In this document: piece by piece, positions 43,867-53,225 of the stretch
Position numbering within the stretch: position 1 is the stretch's first letter
Layout of the letters: the number at the start of each line of letters is the position of its first letter
DNA from: Lachnospiraceae bacterium
Lineage (GTDB): Bacteria > Bacillota > Clostridia > Lachnospirales > Lachnospiraceae
Direction of reading: 5' to 3'
Assembly: GCA_017634975.1 (NCBI GenBank)
Contig: JAGBMJ010000112.1
Coordinates: forward strand, 1-64,000
Length of the DNA stretch: 64,000 nt
Notes under the pieces: generated by a model
Database searches by the model: none
The model's input: only the letters and a program-made list of their open reading frames with translations
Told to the model about the DNA's origin: nothing
Made by a program: the position numbers and the translations under genes

Positions 43867-45948
43867 ATGGCAAACAAACAGGGAAGCTTATCGATCAACA
43901 GTGAGAATATTTTTCCCATCATTAAGAAATGGCTCTACAGCGACCACGACATTTTTTATCGTGAGCTAGTCAGCAATGGCTGCGACGCGATCACCAAGCT
44001 GCGTAAACTGGACATGATGGGAGAGTATACTTTGCCGGAGGGCTTCAAAGGAAAAATCACGGTGGAGGTAAGCCCGGAAGATAAAACCATTATCATTACC
44101 GATAACGGTCTTGGTATGACCGCGGAAGAGGTGGAGGAATATATCAATCAGATCGCGTTCTCCGGTGCTACGGATTTCCTGGAGAAATATAAGGATAAGG
44201 CAAACGAAGATCAGATCATCGGGCATTTTGGTCTTGGATTCTATTCCGCATTCATGGTTTCGGACAGCGTAGAGATCAATACCCTGTCCTATAAGGATGG
44301 AGCAAAGGCGGTACACTGGACTTGTGACGGCGGTACCGAGTACGAGATGGAAGATAGCAACCGGACGGAGGTCGGTACCGAGATCATCCTGCATGTGATG
44401 GAAGACTGCCTGAAGTTCTGCAACAAGTATGAAGCAGAAGAAGTGCTGAAGAAGTACTGCTCCTTTATGCCGTATGAGATCTTCCTGAGCAAGAAGGGTG
44501 AGGAACTGACCGAGACCATTGACGAGGATGAGAAGCTCGATACCGATGTGGTTCTGGAAGAGATTCATCCGGAGAAAAAGGAAGAGGACAAGGAAGAGCC
44601 GAAGACCCGCTTAAAGATCAAAAAGCGTCCTGTGGCTCTGAACGATACCACACCGTTGTGGGCAAAGCATCCGAACGAGTGCACGAAGGAAGAGTATCTG
44701 GAATTTTACCGCAAGGTATTCCACGATTACAAGGAGCCGCTGTTCTGGATCCACCTGAACATGGACTATCCGTTCAACTTAAAGGGTATCCTGTACTTCC
44801 CGAAGATCAATATTGAATTCGAGTCTATCGAGGGTGTGATCAAACTTTACAACAACCAGGTATTCATCGCGGATAATATCAAGGAAGTCATTCCGGAATA
44901 TCTGATGCTCTTAAAGGGCGTGATCGACTGCCCGGATCTGCCGCTGAACGTATCCCGTTCCGCACTGCAGAACGACGGCTTTGTAAAGAAGATCAGCGAC
45001 TACATCTCCAAGAAGGTAGCCGATAAGCTGGCCGGTATGTGCAAGACCGAGCGGGAAGAGTACGAGAAGTACTGGGACGATATCAATCCGTTCATCAAGT
45101 ACGGCTGCTTAAAGGATGACAAGTTCTGCGAGAAGATGACGGACTACATCCTCTTCAAGAATCTGGAGGGCAAGTATGAGAGCCTGCCGGAGTGTCTGGA
45201 AGTCAAACCGATCGATACCGGGGATGAGGAAGACGGCGAGAAGAAGGAAACGGCAGAGGATGTCGACGGCAACAAGGTCGAAGCCGAAGTGGTAGACGAG
45301 GGCAACAAAGAAGAAGGCGAAGCAGCGGAAGAGAAGAAGGAAAAGACCATCTACTACGTGACCGACGAGCAGCAGCAGAGCCAGTACGTCAATATGTTCA
45401 AAAAGGCCAAGAAGGATGCGGTGATCCTGAAAGACCAGATCGATCCCGCCTTTATCTCCCAGCTGGAGAGCAAGAACGAAGGCGTGAAGTTTATGCGTAT
45501 CGATGCGGACCTCACGGACGACTTTAAGGCAAAGACCACCAAGAAAGCGCAGGAGGAGCTGGATGCCCAGACCGAGGAACTGTCCAAGATCTTTAAGAAA
45601 GCGATCAAGAAGGAAAACCTGACTGTCAAGGTAGAGCGCCTGAAGAATAAGGACATCTCTTCGATGATCACGGTTTCCGAAGAGACCCGCCGTATGCAGG
45701 ATATGATGAAGATGTACGCGATGTCCGGAATGCCGATGGGCGGTATGGGCAAGGAAGGCTACACGCTGGTACTCAATGCCAACAACAAGCTGGTACAGAA
45801 GATCCTGGAAGATAAGGAAGGCGAGAACGTACAGCTTCTGTGTGAGCAGCTCTACGATCTGGCACTGCTCCAGAATGCACCGCTTGATCCGGAGGCGATG
45901 ACCAAGTTTGTTGCCAGAACCAACAAGATCATGGGACTTTTGGTATAA
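43867..45948 (+). CDS. htpG: Molecular chaperone HtpG (Hsp90)
   Basis: A 693-residue bacterial Hsp90. The GHKL ATP site is seen in YRELVSNGCDAITKLRKLDM, IITDNGLGMTAEEVEEYINQ and IIGHFGLGFYSAFMVSD. The middle domain has the catalytic-arginine segment LPLNVSRSALQNDGFVKKIS. A charged insertion of about 60 residues (around 455-500) separates the middle and C-terminal parts, longer than in E. coli. The upstream CIRCE site indicates heat regulation by HrcA. It precedes the operon at 46152, from which a long hairpin separates it. Confidence 0.96.
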   Translation: MANKQGSLSINSENIFPIIKKWLYSDHDIFYRELVSNGCDAITKLRKLDMMGEYTLPEGFKGKITVEVSPEDKTIIITDNGLGMTAEEVEEYINQIAFSGATDFLEKYKDKANEDQIIGHFGLGFYSAFMVSDSVEINTLSYKDGAKAVHWTCDGGTEYEMEDSNRTEVGTEIILHVMEDCLKFCNKYEAEEVLKKYCSFMPYEIFLSKKGEELTETIDEDEKLDTDVVLEEIHPEKKEEDKEEPKTRLKIKKRPVALNDTTPLWAKHPNECTKEEYLEFYRKVFHDYKEPLFWIHLNMDYPFNLKGILYFPKINIEFESIEGVIKLYNNQVFIADNIKEVIPEYLMLLKGVIDCPDLPLNVSRSALQNDGFVKKISDYISKKVADKLAGMCKTEREEYEKYWDDINPFIKYGCLKDDKFCEKMTDYILFKNLEGKYESLPECLEVKPIDTGDEEDGEKKETAEDVDGNKVEAEVVDEGNKEEGEAAEEKKEKTIYYVTDEQQQSQYVNMFKKAKKDAVILKDQIDPAFISQLESKNEGVKFMRIDADLTDDFKAKTTKKAQEELDAQTEELSKIFKKAIKKENLTVKVERLKNKDISSMITVSEETRRMQDMMKMYAMSGMPMGGMGKEGYTLVLNANNKLVQKILEDKEGENVQLLCEQLYDLALLQNAPLDPEAMTKFVARTNKIMGLLV

Positions 45949-45986
45949 ACAAAACAGAAAAACGGGACGAAACCAAGGAAAACCAA

Positions 45987-46054
45987 GGGGAAAACCATGG
46001 GGACGGACCTGGTGGTACTTCAGTACCACCAGGTCCGTCCCCGTGGTTTTCCCC
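45987..46054. repeat. 68-base near-perfect hairpin of the GGGACGG type
   Basis: A stem of about 32 bp with a single G-T pair and a tight TTCA-type loop, starting GGGGAAAACCATGGGGACGG and ending with its complement. It shares the CCATGGGGACGG tip with the 59-bp repeats at 2924 and 6120 but not their loop. The 3' side lacks a T-run. It lies between htpG and the promoter of the next operon and could block read-through. Confidence 0.85.
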
Positions 46055-46055
46055 A

Positions 46056-46084
46056 TTGCCAAAAAGAAACGGATAGAGTATACT
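46056..46084 (+). promoter_or_regulatory. Promoter of the solenoid/Hsp70-like operon
   Basis: TTGCCA (46056-46061), a 17-base spacer and TATACT (46079-46084), 68 bases before the first gene and directly after the long hairpin. Confidence 0.7.
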
Positions 46085-46151
46085 ATATTTTGTGGAGTTA
46101 TGTTAATTTATCTACATAATCCTCTAAATCATCTTCAAAAAGGAAGTTCAG

Positions 46152-49100
46152 ATGAAGGAAGTAATCGATCAGATCCTGACAGGTCAGCTGGATTTTGCAA
46201 AAGAGGTACAGCCCCTTTCTTTTTCGGTACCGGAGATCGAGTGTGAAACAGCTCCGGATCGGGAGATCCGCGGCACTTTTGATATCTATTCGTCGGATGC
46301 AGCGAAGGGGTATATATACTCCAAAGACCTGCGTTTTACAGTAGGAGCGGAATCGTTCGAGGGAAAAAGTGTTGAGATCCCGTATACGATCGATACGCAC
46401 GGACTTCCTTACGGTGCGACACATAGCGGTGCGCTGACGATCGTGTCGGATCATGGAGAATACGAGATCCCCTATCAGGTAAATGTGGTCGGGAATGCAC
46501 CGGATTCGGAACTGGGCGAGATCCGGAATCTTTTTCATTTTGCCAATCTGGCGCAGTCGGACTGGCCGGCAGCGCAGGCTTTGTTCTATTCCCCAATCTT
46601 TTTGAATGTCCTGAACGGAACGGATGCGGTTTACCGTACGGTATACCGCGGTTTTTCGGCAGTAAAAGACAATGGACAGAATATGGAAAATTTCCTGGAA
46701 GTGACCAGGAAAAAGACCCGGCCGACCTACAAGACGGATACGGAACTGGTGGAAATGGATGTGCCGCCCACGGATGTGAAACGGCATATCAAGATCATCC
46801 GGGACGGCTGGGGATATACCGACCTGAATATCCGCTGCAGCGGGGATTTTCTGGCAATCGGGCAGGAGCTGCTGACGGAGGAACAGTTCATCGGTAACGT
46901 TGCGCAGCTGGATTATCAGATCCTGCGGGACGGACTGGTGCCGGGCGATAACTTTGGAGAGATCGTCATCAGCGAGCAGCTGGCAGAGATCCGTATACCG
47001 GTGACCATTCACGTGCCGGTTGCACAGGTAGAGCACGATGAGCGGCTGTATCTGGCCAAACTGATGCACTATTATATGGAATACCGGATCGGGCGTATGA
47101 CACGCGCGGAATGGGCCAACAAGAGCGAGCGTCTGGTGGGCGATGTGCTGGCCGAGCATCCGGATCTGCTGCAGTACCGTCTGTATCAGGTGCAGACCCT
47201 GCTTGCGATGAAACATAATGATGAAGCACAGGCAATCCTCGCCAGAATGGCGGTATTGGTGGAGCAGCATGGCTTTTCTCCCGAGATGGAGGCGTATTTC
47301 CTGTATCTGGACAGTCTGTGTGCAGGGGATGCGGAATATACGGAAAAACTTGCGCTCCGCGTGGAAGAATTGTACTTTATGAACGAAAGCAGCTGGCGTC
47401 TGGCATGGGTCTATATGTATATGGACGGCAGCTTTGAGCATAATGACCGTAAGAAATGGCGGCTGTTAAAGAAACAGTATGAAGTATACGGTAATGCCAG
47501 TCCGATCCTGTTTTTGGAAGGATTGCATCTCGCGTTGCAGGATCCGAAGATCATGGATACGCTGGAGAGCTTTGAGACGGGACTGATGCATTTTGCCTTT
47601 CGTCAGCATATCAGTACCAGGGAGCTTCGGGAGCGTTTTGCCTTCTTAAGTATGGAGGAGCATATTTATTCGGAGGAGCTTGCGGGTCTTCTGATGGAAT
47701 GCTGCCGTATGGAAGAGAGCATCGTCAATCTGGAAGCGCTTTGTCTGCACCTGATCCGCGGGAACTGTATCGGAGCGGATTACTTCCCGTGGTATCAGAA
47801 AGCGGTAGATCAGGAACTGCGCTTGAGCCGCCTGTACGAGTATTATATGATGTCGATCCCCATCAGCTATAAGGGCAGCCTGCCCAAGATCGTGCTGATG
47901 TATTTTGCATACCGTTCTCCGCTGGATGTGGATCATAATGCCATGCTGTATGCAAATGTGCTGCGCCACAAGAACGAGTATCAGGAACTGTATGAGCAGT
48001 ACCTGCCCGTGATCACGGAGTTTGCCAAGGAGCAGCTCATCAAGGGGATGGTCAGCGAGCAGCTGGTATATATCTACAAGAAACTCCTGTCCGGAAAGAA
48101 GCAGGAGAATGAATGTGCGGATGCCTATACAGAAATGCTTTTTATGGAGCATATCATGGTGGCATCGGAGGATCTGGTCAGCGTGATCGTTGTGGCAGAG
48201 CATCTGAAGGAAGAAATGCGCTATCCGATCGTGGGCCGCGAGTCTTATATCCCGCTGTATGGCGATGATAACTGCATCCTGGTGGAAGATGCGTGGGGCA
48301 ACCGTTACACGGATGAGCGTCTGTATATGCGCCAGAAACTGTTGAAGGACAGGATTGACGAGAAACGTCTGCTGCAGGCAGAAAATTACCGCCTGGGGCC
48401 TGTGCTGTATCTGGCGGAGCAGACCGGAGATTCGGTGCAGGTGAGCGAGGAAAATGCACAGCAGCTGGAGTGGCTTTCCGAACAGGATCTGATCGATGAA
48501 GAATACCGCCTGCATATGATGATCTCGCTGGCGGAATACTATTTTGACAATGACCTGATCGAGCCTCTGGATCAGATGCTCCGACGCTTTGAACCGCTCC
48601 GCATGAGTGTGCCCGAGCGTGAGATCTGCATCCGTATCATGGTTGCACATGGGCTTTATGAAGAAGCGTTTACCTGGATCCGGAAATGCGGCACGGAAGG
48701 CATTGATGTAAAAGTACTGGTTCGTCTATGCGACCGGCTGATGGCCCGAAATGACCAGGCGTACGATGCAGATATGGTAAAGATCTGTCAGGGGATCCTG
48801 GCAAAGGGCAAATACGATGAGGATATTCTGGCCTATCTGCTGAAGTATGGGGAAGGCACTCTTGCCGAAAAACGTGAACTGTGGCGTGCAGCGGATTCCT
48901 TTGATATGGACGTGCGTGCGCTTCTGGATCATACGATGCTGCAGATCCTCTTTACCGGGGCTGTAGTCCGCGAAAAGGTGGATATCTATCTGGGACATCT
49001 GGATAACGGGATGAATACAGATCTGGAAAAGGCATATCTGGCCAGACTCTGTTATGATTATTTTATTCGTCAGGAAGAGATGGACGGACGTGTATTCGAG

Positions 49101-49724
49101 CGCGTGGCATATTTTTATAAGCTGCGCGAGGAGATGCTTCCGATCTGTATCCTGGCCTATCTGAAATCCAAAGCGCCGTACGCTGCGGCACATAAACTGA
49201 CGGAGGAAGAGATACCGCTTTGTCGTGAACTGCTTTCACAGATGCGGGACCGTGGGATCTTCCTGCCGTACTTTGCAGACTACGCTTCCGTAGATGCGAG
49301 CTACCGGATCTATTCCGGCGTTTCCTTTATCGAGCATCACGGACATGCCGACAGCAGGGTGATCCTGCATTATGTCTATGAGGGGCAGGAGACGGAAGCC
49401 AGAGAATACTGCAAGGAAGAGATGGAGCATGTATTCGGTGGTATCTATGTTAAGAGTTTTCTGCTGTTCTTCGGAGAGCGTGTGCATTACTACATCACCG
49501 AGGAAGACGGAAGACAGGAGAAACTGACCCATTCCAGCATTCTGGAATACCGTGAACGATCGGATACGGCGGCGGAAGACCGCTTTACGGCGCTCAACAA
49601 TCTGGCGCTGGCGCGGGATATGAATGACGATGCCACATTTTTGAAATTGTCCGAGGAATATGACCGGCAGGTATATCTGACGGATCATCTGTTCCTGCCC
49701 GGACGGATCGGGAGGCAGGGATGA
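46152..49724 (+). CDS. DUF5717-like giant beta-domain/solenoid protein
   Basis: A 1190-residue protein without signal peptide or membrane helix, so it is presumably cytoplasmic. Residues 1-310 look like two or more Ig/MSP-like beta domains (VQPLSFSVPEIECETAPDRE, GYIYSKDLRFTVGAESFEGK, GEIVISEQLAEIRIPVTIHV). The remaining 880 residues are almost wholly helical, an irregular solenoid of TPR/HAT-like pairs (for example LPEYSE-free stretches such as YYMEYRIGRMTRAEWANKSE). I recall this family as DUF5717 of Lachnospiraceae, without known function. The stop overlaps the next start (ATGA), coupling it to the Hsp70-like gene. A scaffold role is inferred. Confidence 0.7.
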   Translation: MKEVIDQILTGQLDFAKEVQPLSFSVPEIECETAPDREIRGTFDIYSSDAAKGYIYSKDLRFTVGAESFEGKSVEIPYTIDTHGLPYGATHSGALTIVSDHGEYEIPYQVNVVGNAPDSELGEIRNLFHFANLAQSDWPAAQALFYSPIFLNVLNGTDAVYRTVYRGFSAVKDNGQNMENFLEVTRKKTRPTYKTDTELVEMDVPPTDVKRHIKIIRDGWGYTDLNIRCSGDFLAIGQELLTEEQFIGNVAQLDYQILRDGLVPGDNFGEIVISEQLAEIRIPVTIHVPVAQVEHDERLYLAKLMHYYMEYRIGRMTRAEWANKSERLVGDVLAEHPDLLQYRLYQVQTLLAMKHNDEAQAILARMAVLVEQHGFSPEMEAYFLYLDSLCAGDAEYTEKLALRVEELYFMNESSWRLAWVYMYMDGSFEHNDRKKWRLLKKQYEVYGNASPILFLEGLHLALQDPKIMDTLESFETGLMHFAFRQHISTRELRERFAFLSMEEHIYSEELAGLLMECCRMEESIVNLEALCLHLIRGNCIGADYFPWYQKAVDQELRLSRLYEYYMMSIPISYKGSLPKIVLMYFAYRSPLDVDHNAMLYANVLRHKNEYQELYEQYLPVITEFAKEQLIKGMVSEQLVYIYKKLLSGKKQENECADAYTEMLFMEHIMVASEDLVSVIVVAEHLKEEMRYPIVGRESYIPLYGDDNCILVEDAWGNRYTDERLYMRQKLLKDRIDEKRLLQAENYRLGPVLYLAEQTGDSVQVSEENAQQLEWLSEQDLIDEEYRLHMMISLAEYYFDNDLIEPLDQMLRRFEPLRMSVPEREICIRIMVAHGLYEEAFTWIRKCGTEGIDVKVLVRLCDRLMARNDQAYDADMVKICQGILAKGKYDEDILAYLLKYGEGTLAEKRELWRAADSFDMDVRALLDHTMLQILFTGAVVREKVDIYLGHLDNGMNTDLEKAYLARLCYDYFIRQEEMDGRVFERVAYFYKLREEMLPICILAYLKSKAPYAAAHKLTEEEIPLCRELLSQMRDRGIFLPYFADYASVDASYRIYSGVSFIEHHGHADSRVILHYVYEGQETEAREYCKEEMEHVFGGIYVKSFLLFFGERVHYYITEEDGRQEKLTHSSILEYRERSDTAAEDRFTALNNLALARDMNDDATFLKLSEEYDRQVYLTDHLFLPGRIGRQG

Positions 49725-51031
49725 TCGAAGAATTGAAAAATGCAGTCGGAAAGATCGGACGGGACAGGATCTTTTTGGGGATCGATCTGACGGATGAGTT
49801 TTCGCAGATCAGTTACTGTATGAGCGGGGAAGAGCCGAAGACCATGAGTCTGGTCACCGGAGTGGACCGCCTCTGCATACCGACCCTGATCGCAAAGAAA
49901 TACGGCGAAAGCATGTGGACCTATGGTGAGGATGCGATCGCTATGGCGGATGCCAACGAAGGCTTTCTGGTGGATAAGCTGATCGAGCGTGCCAGAAACG
50001 GGCATGCCGTGGAGGTGGAATCGGCCGACTATGATCCGGGCGATCTGCTGGCGCTGTTTTTGCGGAAGTGCTTATCCCGGCTGACGGCCGTGACTCCGCT
50101 GGAAAAAGTGGCGGCGATCGTGATCACGGTGGATGATCCCGATGAAGAAATGGTGCGGATCTTAAACCATGTGGTCAAGACGCTGCGTCTTAAACCGGAG
50201 CGGGTGTACTTCCAGAGCCATGCGGAGAGTGCTTACCATTATATGCTGCACCAGCCGCTGGAACTGCATGCGCAGGACATCTGCCTGTGCAACCTGACGG
50301 GCAGCGGGCTTTCGGTCATGCTCTACCTGCAGAACATCCAGACGAGACCGCATGTAATGATCATGCAGGAGATGAAGTACGAGGATTTCGTGCCGGAGGA
50401 TTTCACGATGATGCGCAATCCCGAGGCACGGAAAAAGAAGAAGGATGAATATTTCAAGACGATCCTGCATACGGCATTGAAAGACCGGCTGATCTCGGCG
50501 GTGTATCTGCTGGGCGACGGCTTTGAAGGTGACTGGTGTCAGGAATCGCTGAAATACCTCTGCAACGGCCGACGGGCTTTTCGCGGTAACAACCTGTTCA
50601 GCAAAGGGGCCTGCTACAGTGCGAAGGAGCGGCTGGAACCTTCCGGCGTGGAGAACGGCATCGTTTTCCTCGGGAAAGACAAGGTAAAGGCGAATATCGG
50701 GATGAAAGTGATGCGCGGCGGTGCAGAGGCCTACATGGCACTGTTGGATGCCGGACGGAACTGGTATGACTGCATGCGTGAATGTGATCTGCTATTGGAA
50801 CGTGAAGAAAAACTGGAACTGATCGTGACACCGTTAAACGGGAAAGATGTTAAGAATATCCCGGTGTATCTGAGCGGTGTACCCAGACGGGACCGTCGCT
50901 CGACCAGGATCCATCTGGAGCTGAAGATGCTTTCGGAATCCAAAGCGGGACTGACGATCACGGATATGGGATTCGGCGAGTTTTTCCCGCCTTCGGGTCT
51001 GCAGTGGGAGTCGGAATTTAAGATTATATAA
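49721..51031 (+). CDS. DUF5716-like degenerate Hsp70/actin-fold protein
   Basis: A 436-residue protein whose layout follows Hsp70 nucleotide-binding domains. Phosphate-1 is FLGIDLTDEFSQISY (residues 18-32). A VIPTLI-like strand with WTYGEDAI comes next, then AAIVITVDDPDEEMVRILN and YFQSHAESAYHYM in place of VITVPA and INEPTAAA. Phosphate-2 is ICLCNLTGSGLSVMLYLQ (about 187-204), and the adenosine motif is VYLLGDGFEGDW (about 259-270). Key acidic and glycine residues are partly changed (LCNLTGSG for IDLGGG), so ATP hydrolysis is doubtful although the fold is likely kept. I recall it as DUF5716. It is coupled to the solenoid gene upstream. Confidence 0.65.
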   Translation: MIEELKNAVGKIGRDRIFLGIDLTDEFSQISYCMSGEEPKTMSLVTGVDRLCIPTLIAKKYGESMWTYGEDAIAMADANEGFLVDKLIERARNGHAVEVESADYDPGDLLALFLRKCLSRLTAVTPLEKVAAIVITVDDPDEEMVRILNHVVKTLRLKPERVYFQSHAESAYHYMLHQPLELHAQDICLCNLTGSGLSVMLYLQNIQTRPHVMIMQEMKYEDFVPEDFTMMRNPEARKKKKDEYFKTILHTALKDRLISAVYLLGDGFEGDWCQESLKYLCNGRRAFRGNNLFSKGACYSAKERLEPSGVENGIVFLGKDKVKANIGMKVMRGGAEAYMALLDAGRNWYDCMRECDLLLEREEKLELIVTPLNGKDVKNIPVYLSGVPRRDRRSTRIHLELKMLSESKAGLTITDMGFGEFFPPSGLQWESEFKII

Positions 51032-51047
51032 ATTATAGGACAACGGT

Positions 51048-51884
51048 ATGAGCAGAGTATACGAATGCGTCGGGCGCTATGCGCAGACGGCTTATACGAT
51101 CAAAAATACAATGATCCGCGTGTGGTGTCTGGAGGAACTGTGCTATTACATCTGTGAGCATGCGGTTCTTCTGGATGAGAGTTTTGCAGCGCCGGATCTG
51201 ATGGACTGGCTGGCGGAGGAATGCGGCTTAAAAGAGCTGGCCAGACAGTTAAAGGTGACCAGGCGGCAGAGCATGAAACTGGAAACCTTTGTGCTGGAGA
51301 TCCTGGATGCGGCGAACTACGCCGATGAGAACGAGAAAAAAGAGATCGCCCGTGTGATCCGCGCAAATCGTGATATGCCTGCACTGGAGCGTTCGATGGT
51401 GCTGGCGGAATACTTCCTGCGGGAAGGACACTATATTCAGGCGCTGAATCTTTATGATGAGCTGGAACGTACGGAAGCCGGAAAACTCGGGGCGCAGAAG
51501 CGTGCCATGATCCTTTTGAACCGCGGCGTTGTCTATGCGCGGATGTTTTATTATGAGGATGCGGCAGAATACTTTAAGAGCTCCTACGAGACCGGTGGTG
51601 GCGAGATCGCGCTGTTCTCCTATCTTGCAGCGAAGCGGATGCAGCTGAAAGACGGAGAATACTTAGCGTTTTTATCGACACTGCCCGAAGATTATAAAGA
51701 GACGGCGGAAGTGGAACAGGAGCTGGAGAAGCTGCGCAGGCAGTTTGGCGAGAGTGCGCAGAACAACCGCCAGAAGGAACTGCGTCAGCTCAAAGCGACC
51801 GGAAAATCGCCGGAGTTTGAACAGATGACGCAGCGGGTGCTGGAAGAGGAAAAGGCAAGATATCGCAGGTTTTTGGCAGAGTAG
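51048..51884 (+). CDS. TPR-like protein of the same operon
   Basis: A 278-residue helical protein. A clear TPR pair occupies about residues 122-190: GHYIQALNLYDELERTEAGK, then AMILLNRGVVYARMFYYEDA and AEYFKSSYETGG. The N-terminal 110 residues and the basic, Glu/Arg-rich C-terminus have no recognisable family. There is no signal peptide. It begins 16 bases after the Hsp70-like gene and ends 15 bases before the membrane protein gene, so it is part of the operon and may act as an adaptor between those proteins. Confidence 0.7.
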   Translation: MSRVYECVGRYAQTAYTIKNTMIRVWCLEELCYYICEHAVLLDESFAAPDLMDWLAEECGLKELARQLKVTRRQSMKLETFVLEILDAANYADENEKKEIARVIRANRDMPALERSMVLAEYFLREGHYIQALNLYDELERTEAGKLGAQKRAMILLNRGVVYARMFYYEDAAEYFKSSYETGGGEIALFSYLAAKRMQLKDGEYLAFLSTLPEDYKETAEVEQELEKLRRQFGESAQNNRQKELRQLKATGKSPEFEQMTQRVLEEEKARYRRFLAE

Positions 51885-51899
51885 CGCGGAGTAGGATGC

Positions 51900-53102
51900 A
51901 TGGGACTGTTTGCAAAGCTCAAACAAAAATGGGACAACTGGTATTATCGGGATTTTGAGGATGAACCCGGTGACTGGGACGAGGAAGAGATCGAGGATGA
52001 AAAAGTCAGTCCCGAAGCCAAAGCCGCATACTTTAAGGATGTGGACACCCGTACCGTCTATGTGCTCGAGAATATGGGGCAGATGGCGGAGGCGGCCGAA
52101 AAGATGGAGCAGTGCCAGGGCGAGTATAATGCCGTCACTGACCTGCTTACGGATATGGAAGAGATCGAGGCACTGCCCAAGGATGTGCGTGTCGTGATCA
52201 TGGAACTGGCGCAGACGATCGAGAATCTGGAGAAGGAGCGCCGGCAGGTGTATATGGATTCCGGCAGGCTGAGCGAAGCCAGGATCAAACTGCTCGAGCG
52301 TTATGAAGATGAAGTGCCGAACGGGATCAAAAAGATCCGGGAAGCGGAGGATTACCGTAAACTGGTGAAGATGGATATGCGTAAGATGGAAGCAGAGCGC
52401 AATTCCTGCCGTTACCAGATGCGAGAGGCCGTGGGGATCGTGGCCAACAGCCGCGGTATCGCGATGATCTGTGCCGGGGCGATGATACTGGCGATCATTC
52501 TGCTGGTGATCCTGCAGATCGTCTATCGGATGGATGTGACTCTGGGATACCTCCTGATCGGCGGAGCCGGTGCGCTGACACTTACCGTATTGTTTGTGCG
52601 CTATCAGGATGCGCTGCGGGATATCCGGCGTTTGGAGAAAGTCAGGGATAAGACGATCAGTCTGCAGAATACGGTCAAGATCCGTTATATCAATAATACG
52701 AATCTGCTGTCCTATCTGTATATGAAGTATGGTGTGGACTCGGCGGCCGAGCTGGAAGCGGACTGGGAGACATATATGGACGAGATCAATGCCCGGGCCA
52801 AGGATGAGAAGCTGAAGGAAGATCTGGAGTACTATTATAATAAGCTGACCAAGATGCTGAAGGATATGAACATCCGCGATCCGGAGATCTGGACCAGACA
52901 GACACAGGCACTGATCGATCCGAGAGAGATGGTGGAAGTGCGGCATGCCCTGATCGGGCGCCGGCAGAAGCTGCGGGAGCAGCTGGAGTACAACCGGGAG
53001 ATCGCAGAGAAGGCCCAGAAAAAGATCAAGGATCTGGCTACGGCGTATCCGCAGTACTCCCAGGAGATTGCCGGTATCGTAAAACGCTACCAGGGCGCTT
53101 AA
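51900..53102 (+). CDS. Coiled-coil protein with two central membrane helices
   Basis: A 400-residue protein of unknown family. Residues 1-180 are acidic and coiled-coil prone (MAEAAEKMEQCQGEYNAVTD, LEKERRQVYMDSGRLSEARI). Two membrane helices follow at about 188-210 (IAMICAGAMILAIILLVILQ) and 217-237, then another long coiled coil (residues 240-400). With a short periplasm-side turn, both coiled-coil arms face the cytoplasm. The arrangement resembles membrane anchors of cytoskeleton or chaperone assemblies. It is the last gene of the four-gene operon and could tether the solenoid and Hsp70-like proteins to the membrane. Confidence 0.7.
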   Translation: MGLFAKLKQKWDNWYYRDFEDEPGDWDEEEIEDEKVSPEAKAAYFKDVDTRTVYVLENMGQMAEAAEKMEQCQGEYNAVTDLLTDMEEIEALPKDVRVVIMELAQTIENLEKERRQVYMDSGRLSEARIKLLERYEDEVPNGIKKIREAEDYRKLVKMDMRKMEAERNSCRYQMREAVGIVANSRGIAMICAGAMILAIILLVILQIVYRMDVTLGYLLIGGAGALTLTVLFVRYQDALRDIRRLEKVRDKTISLQNTVKIRYINNTNLLSYLYMKYGVDSAAELEADWETYMDEINARAKDEKLKEDLEYYYNKLTKMLKDMNIRDPEIWTRQTQALIDPREMVEVRHALIGRRQKLREQLEYNREIAEKAQKKIKDLATAYPQYSQEIAGIVKRYQGA

Positions 53103-53225
53103 GGGGAAGGCAAGAATCTGACAAACAGAATTTTTATATAGACAGAACGAAGGAAGTATTCTATACTACTATACTGTATTTAAAAGAGTATACTATAAAC
53201 CTAAACATATACAGGAGGAACCGAG

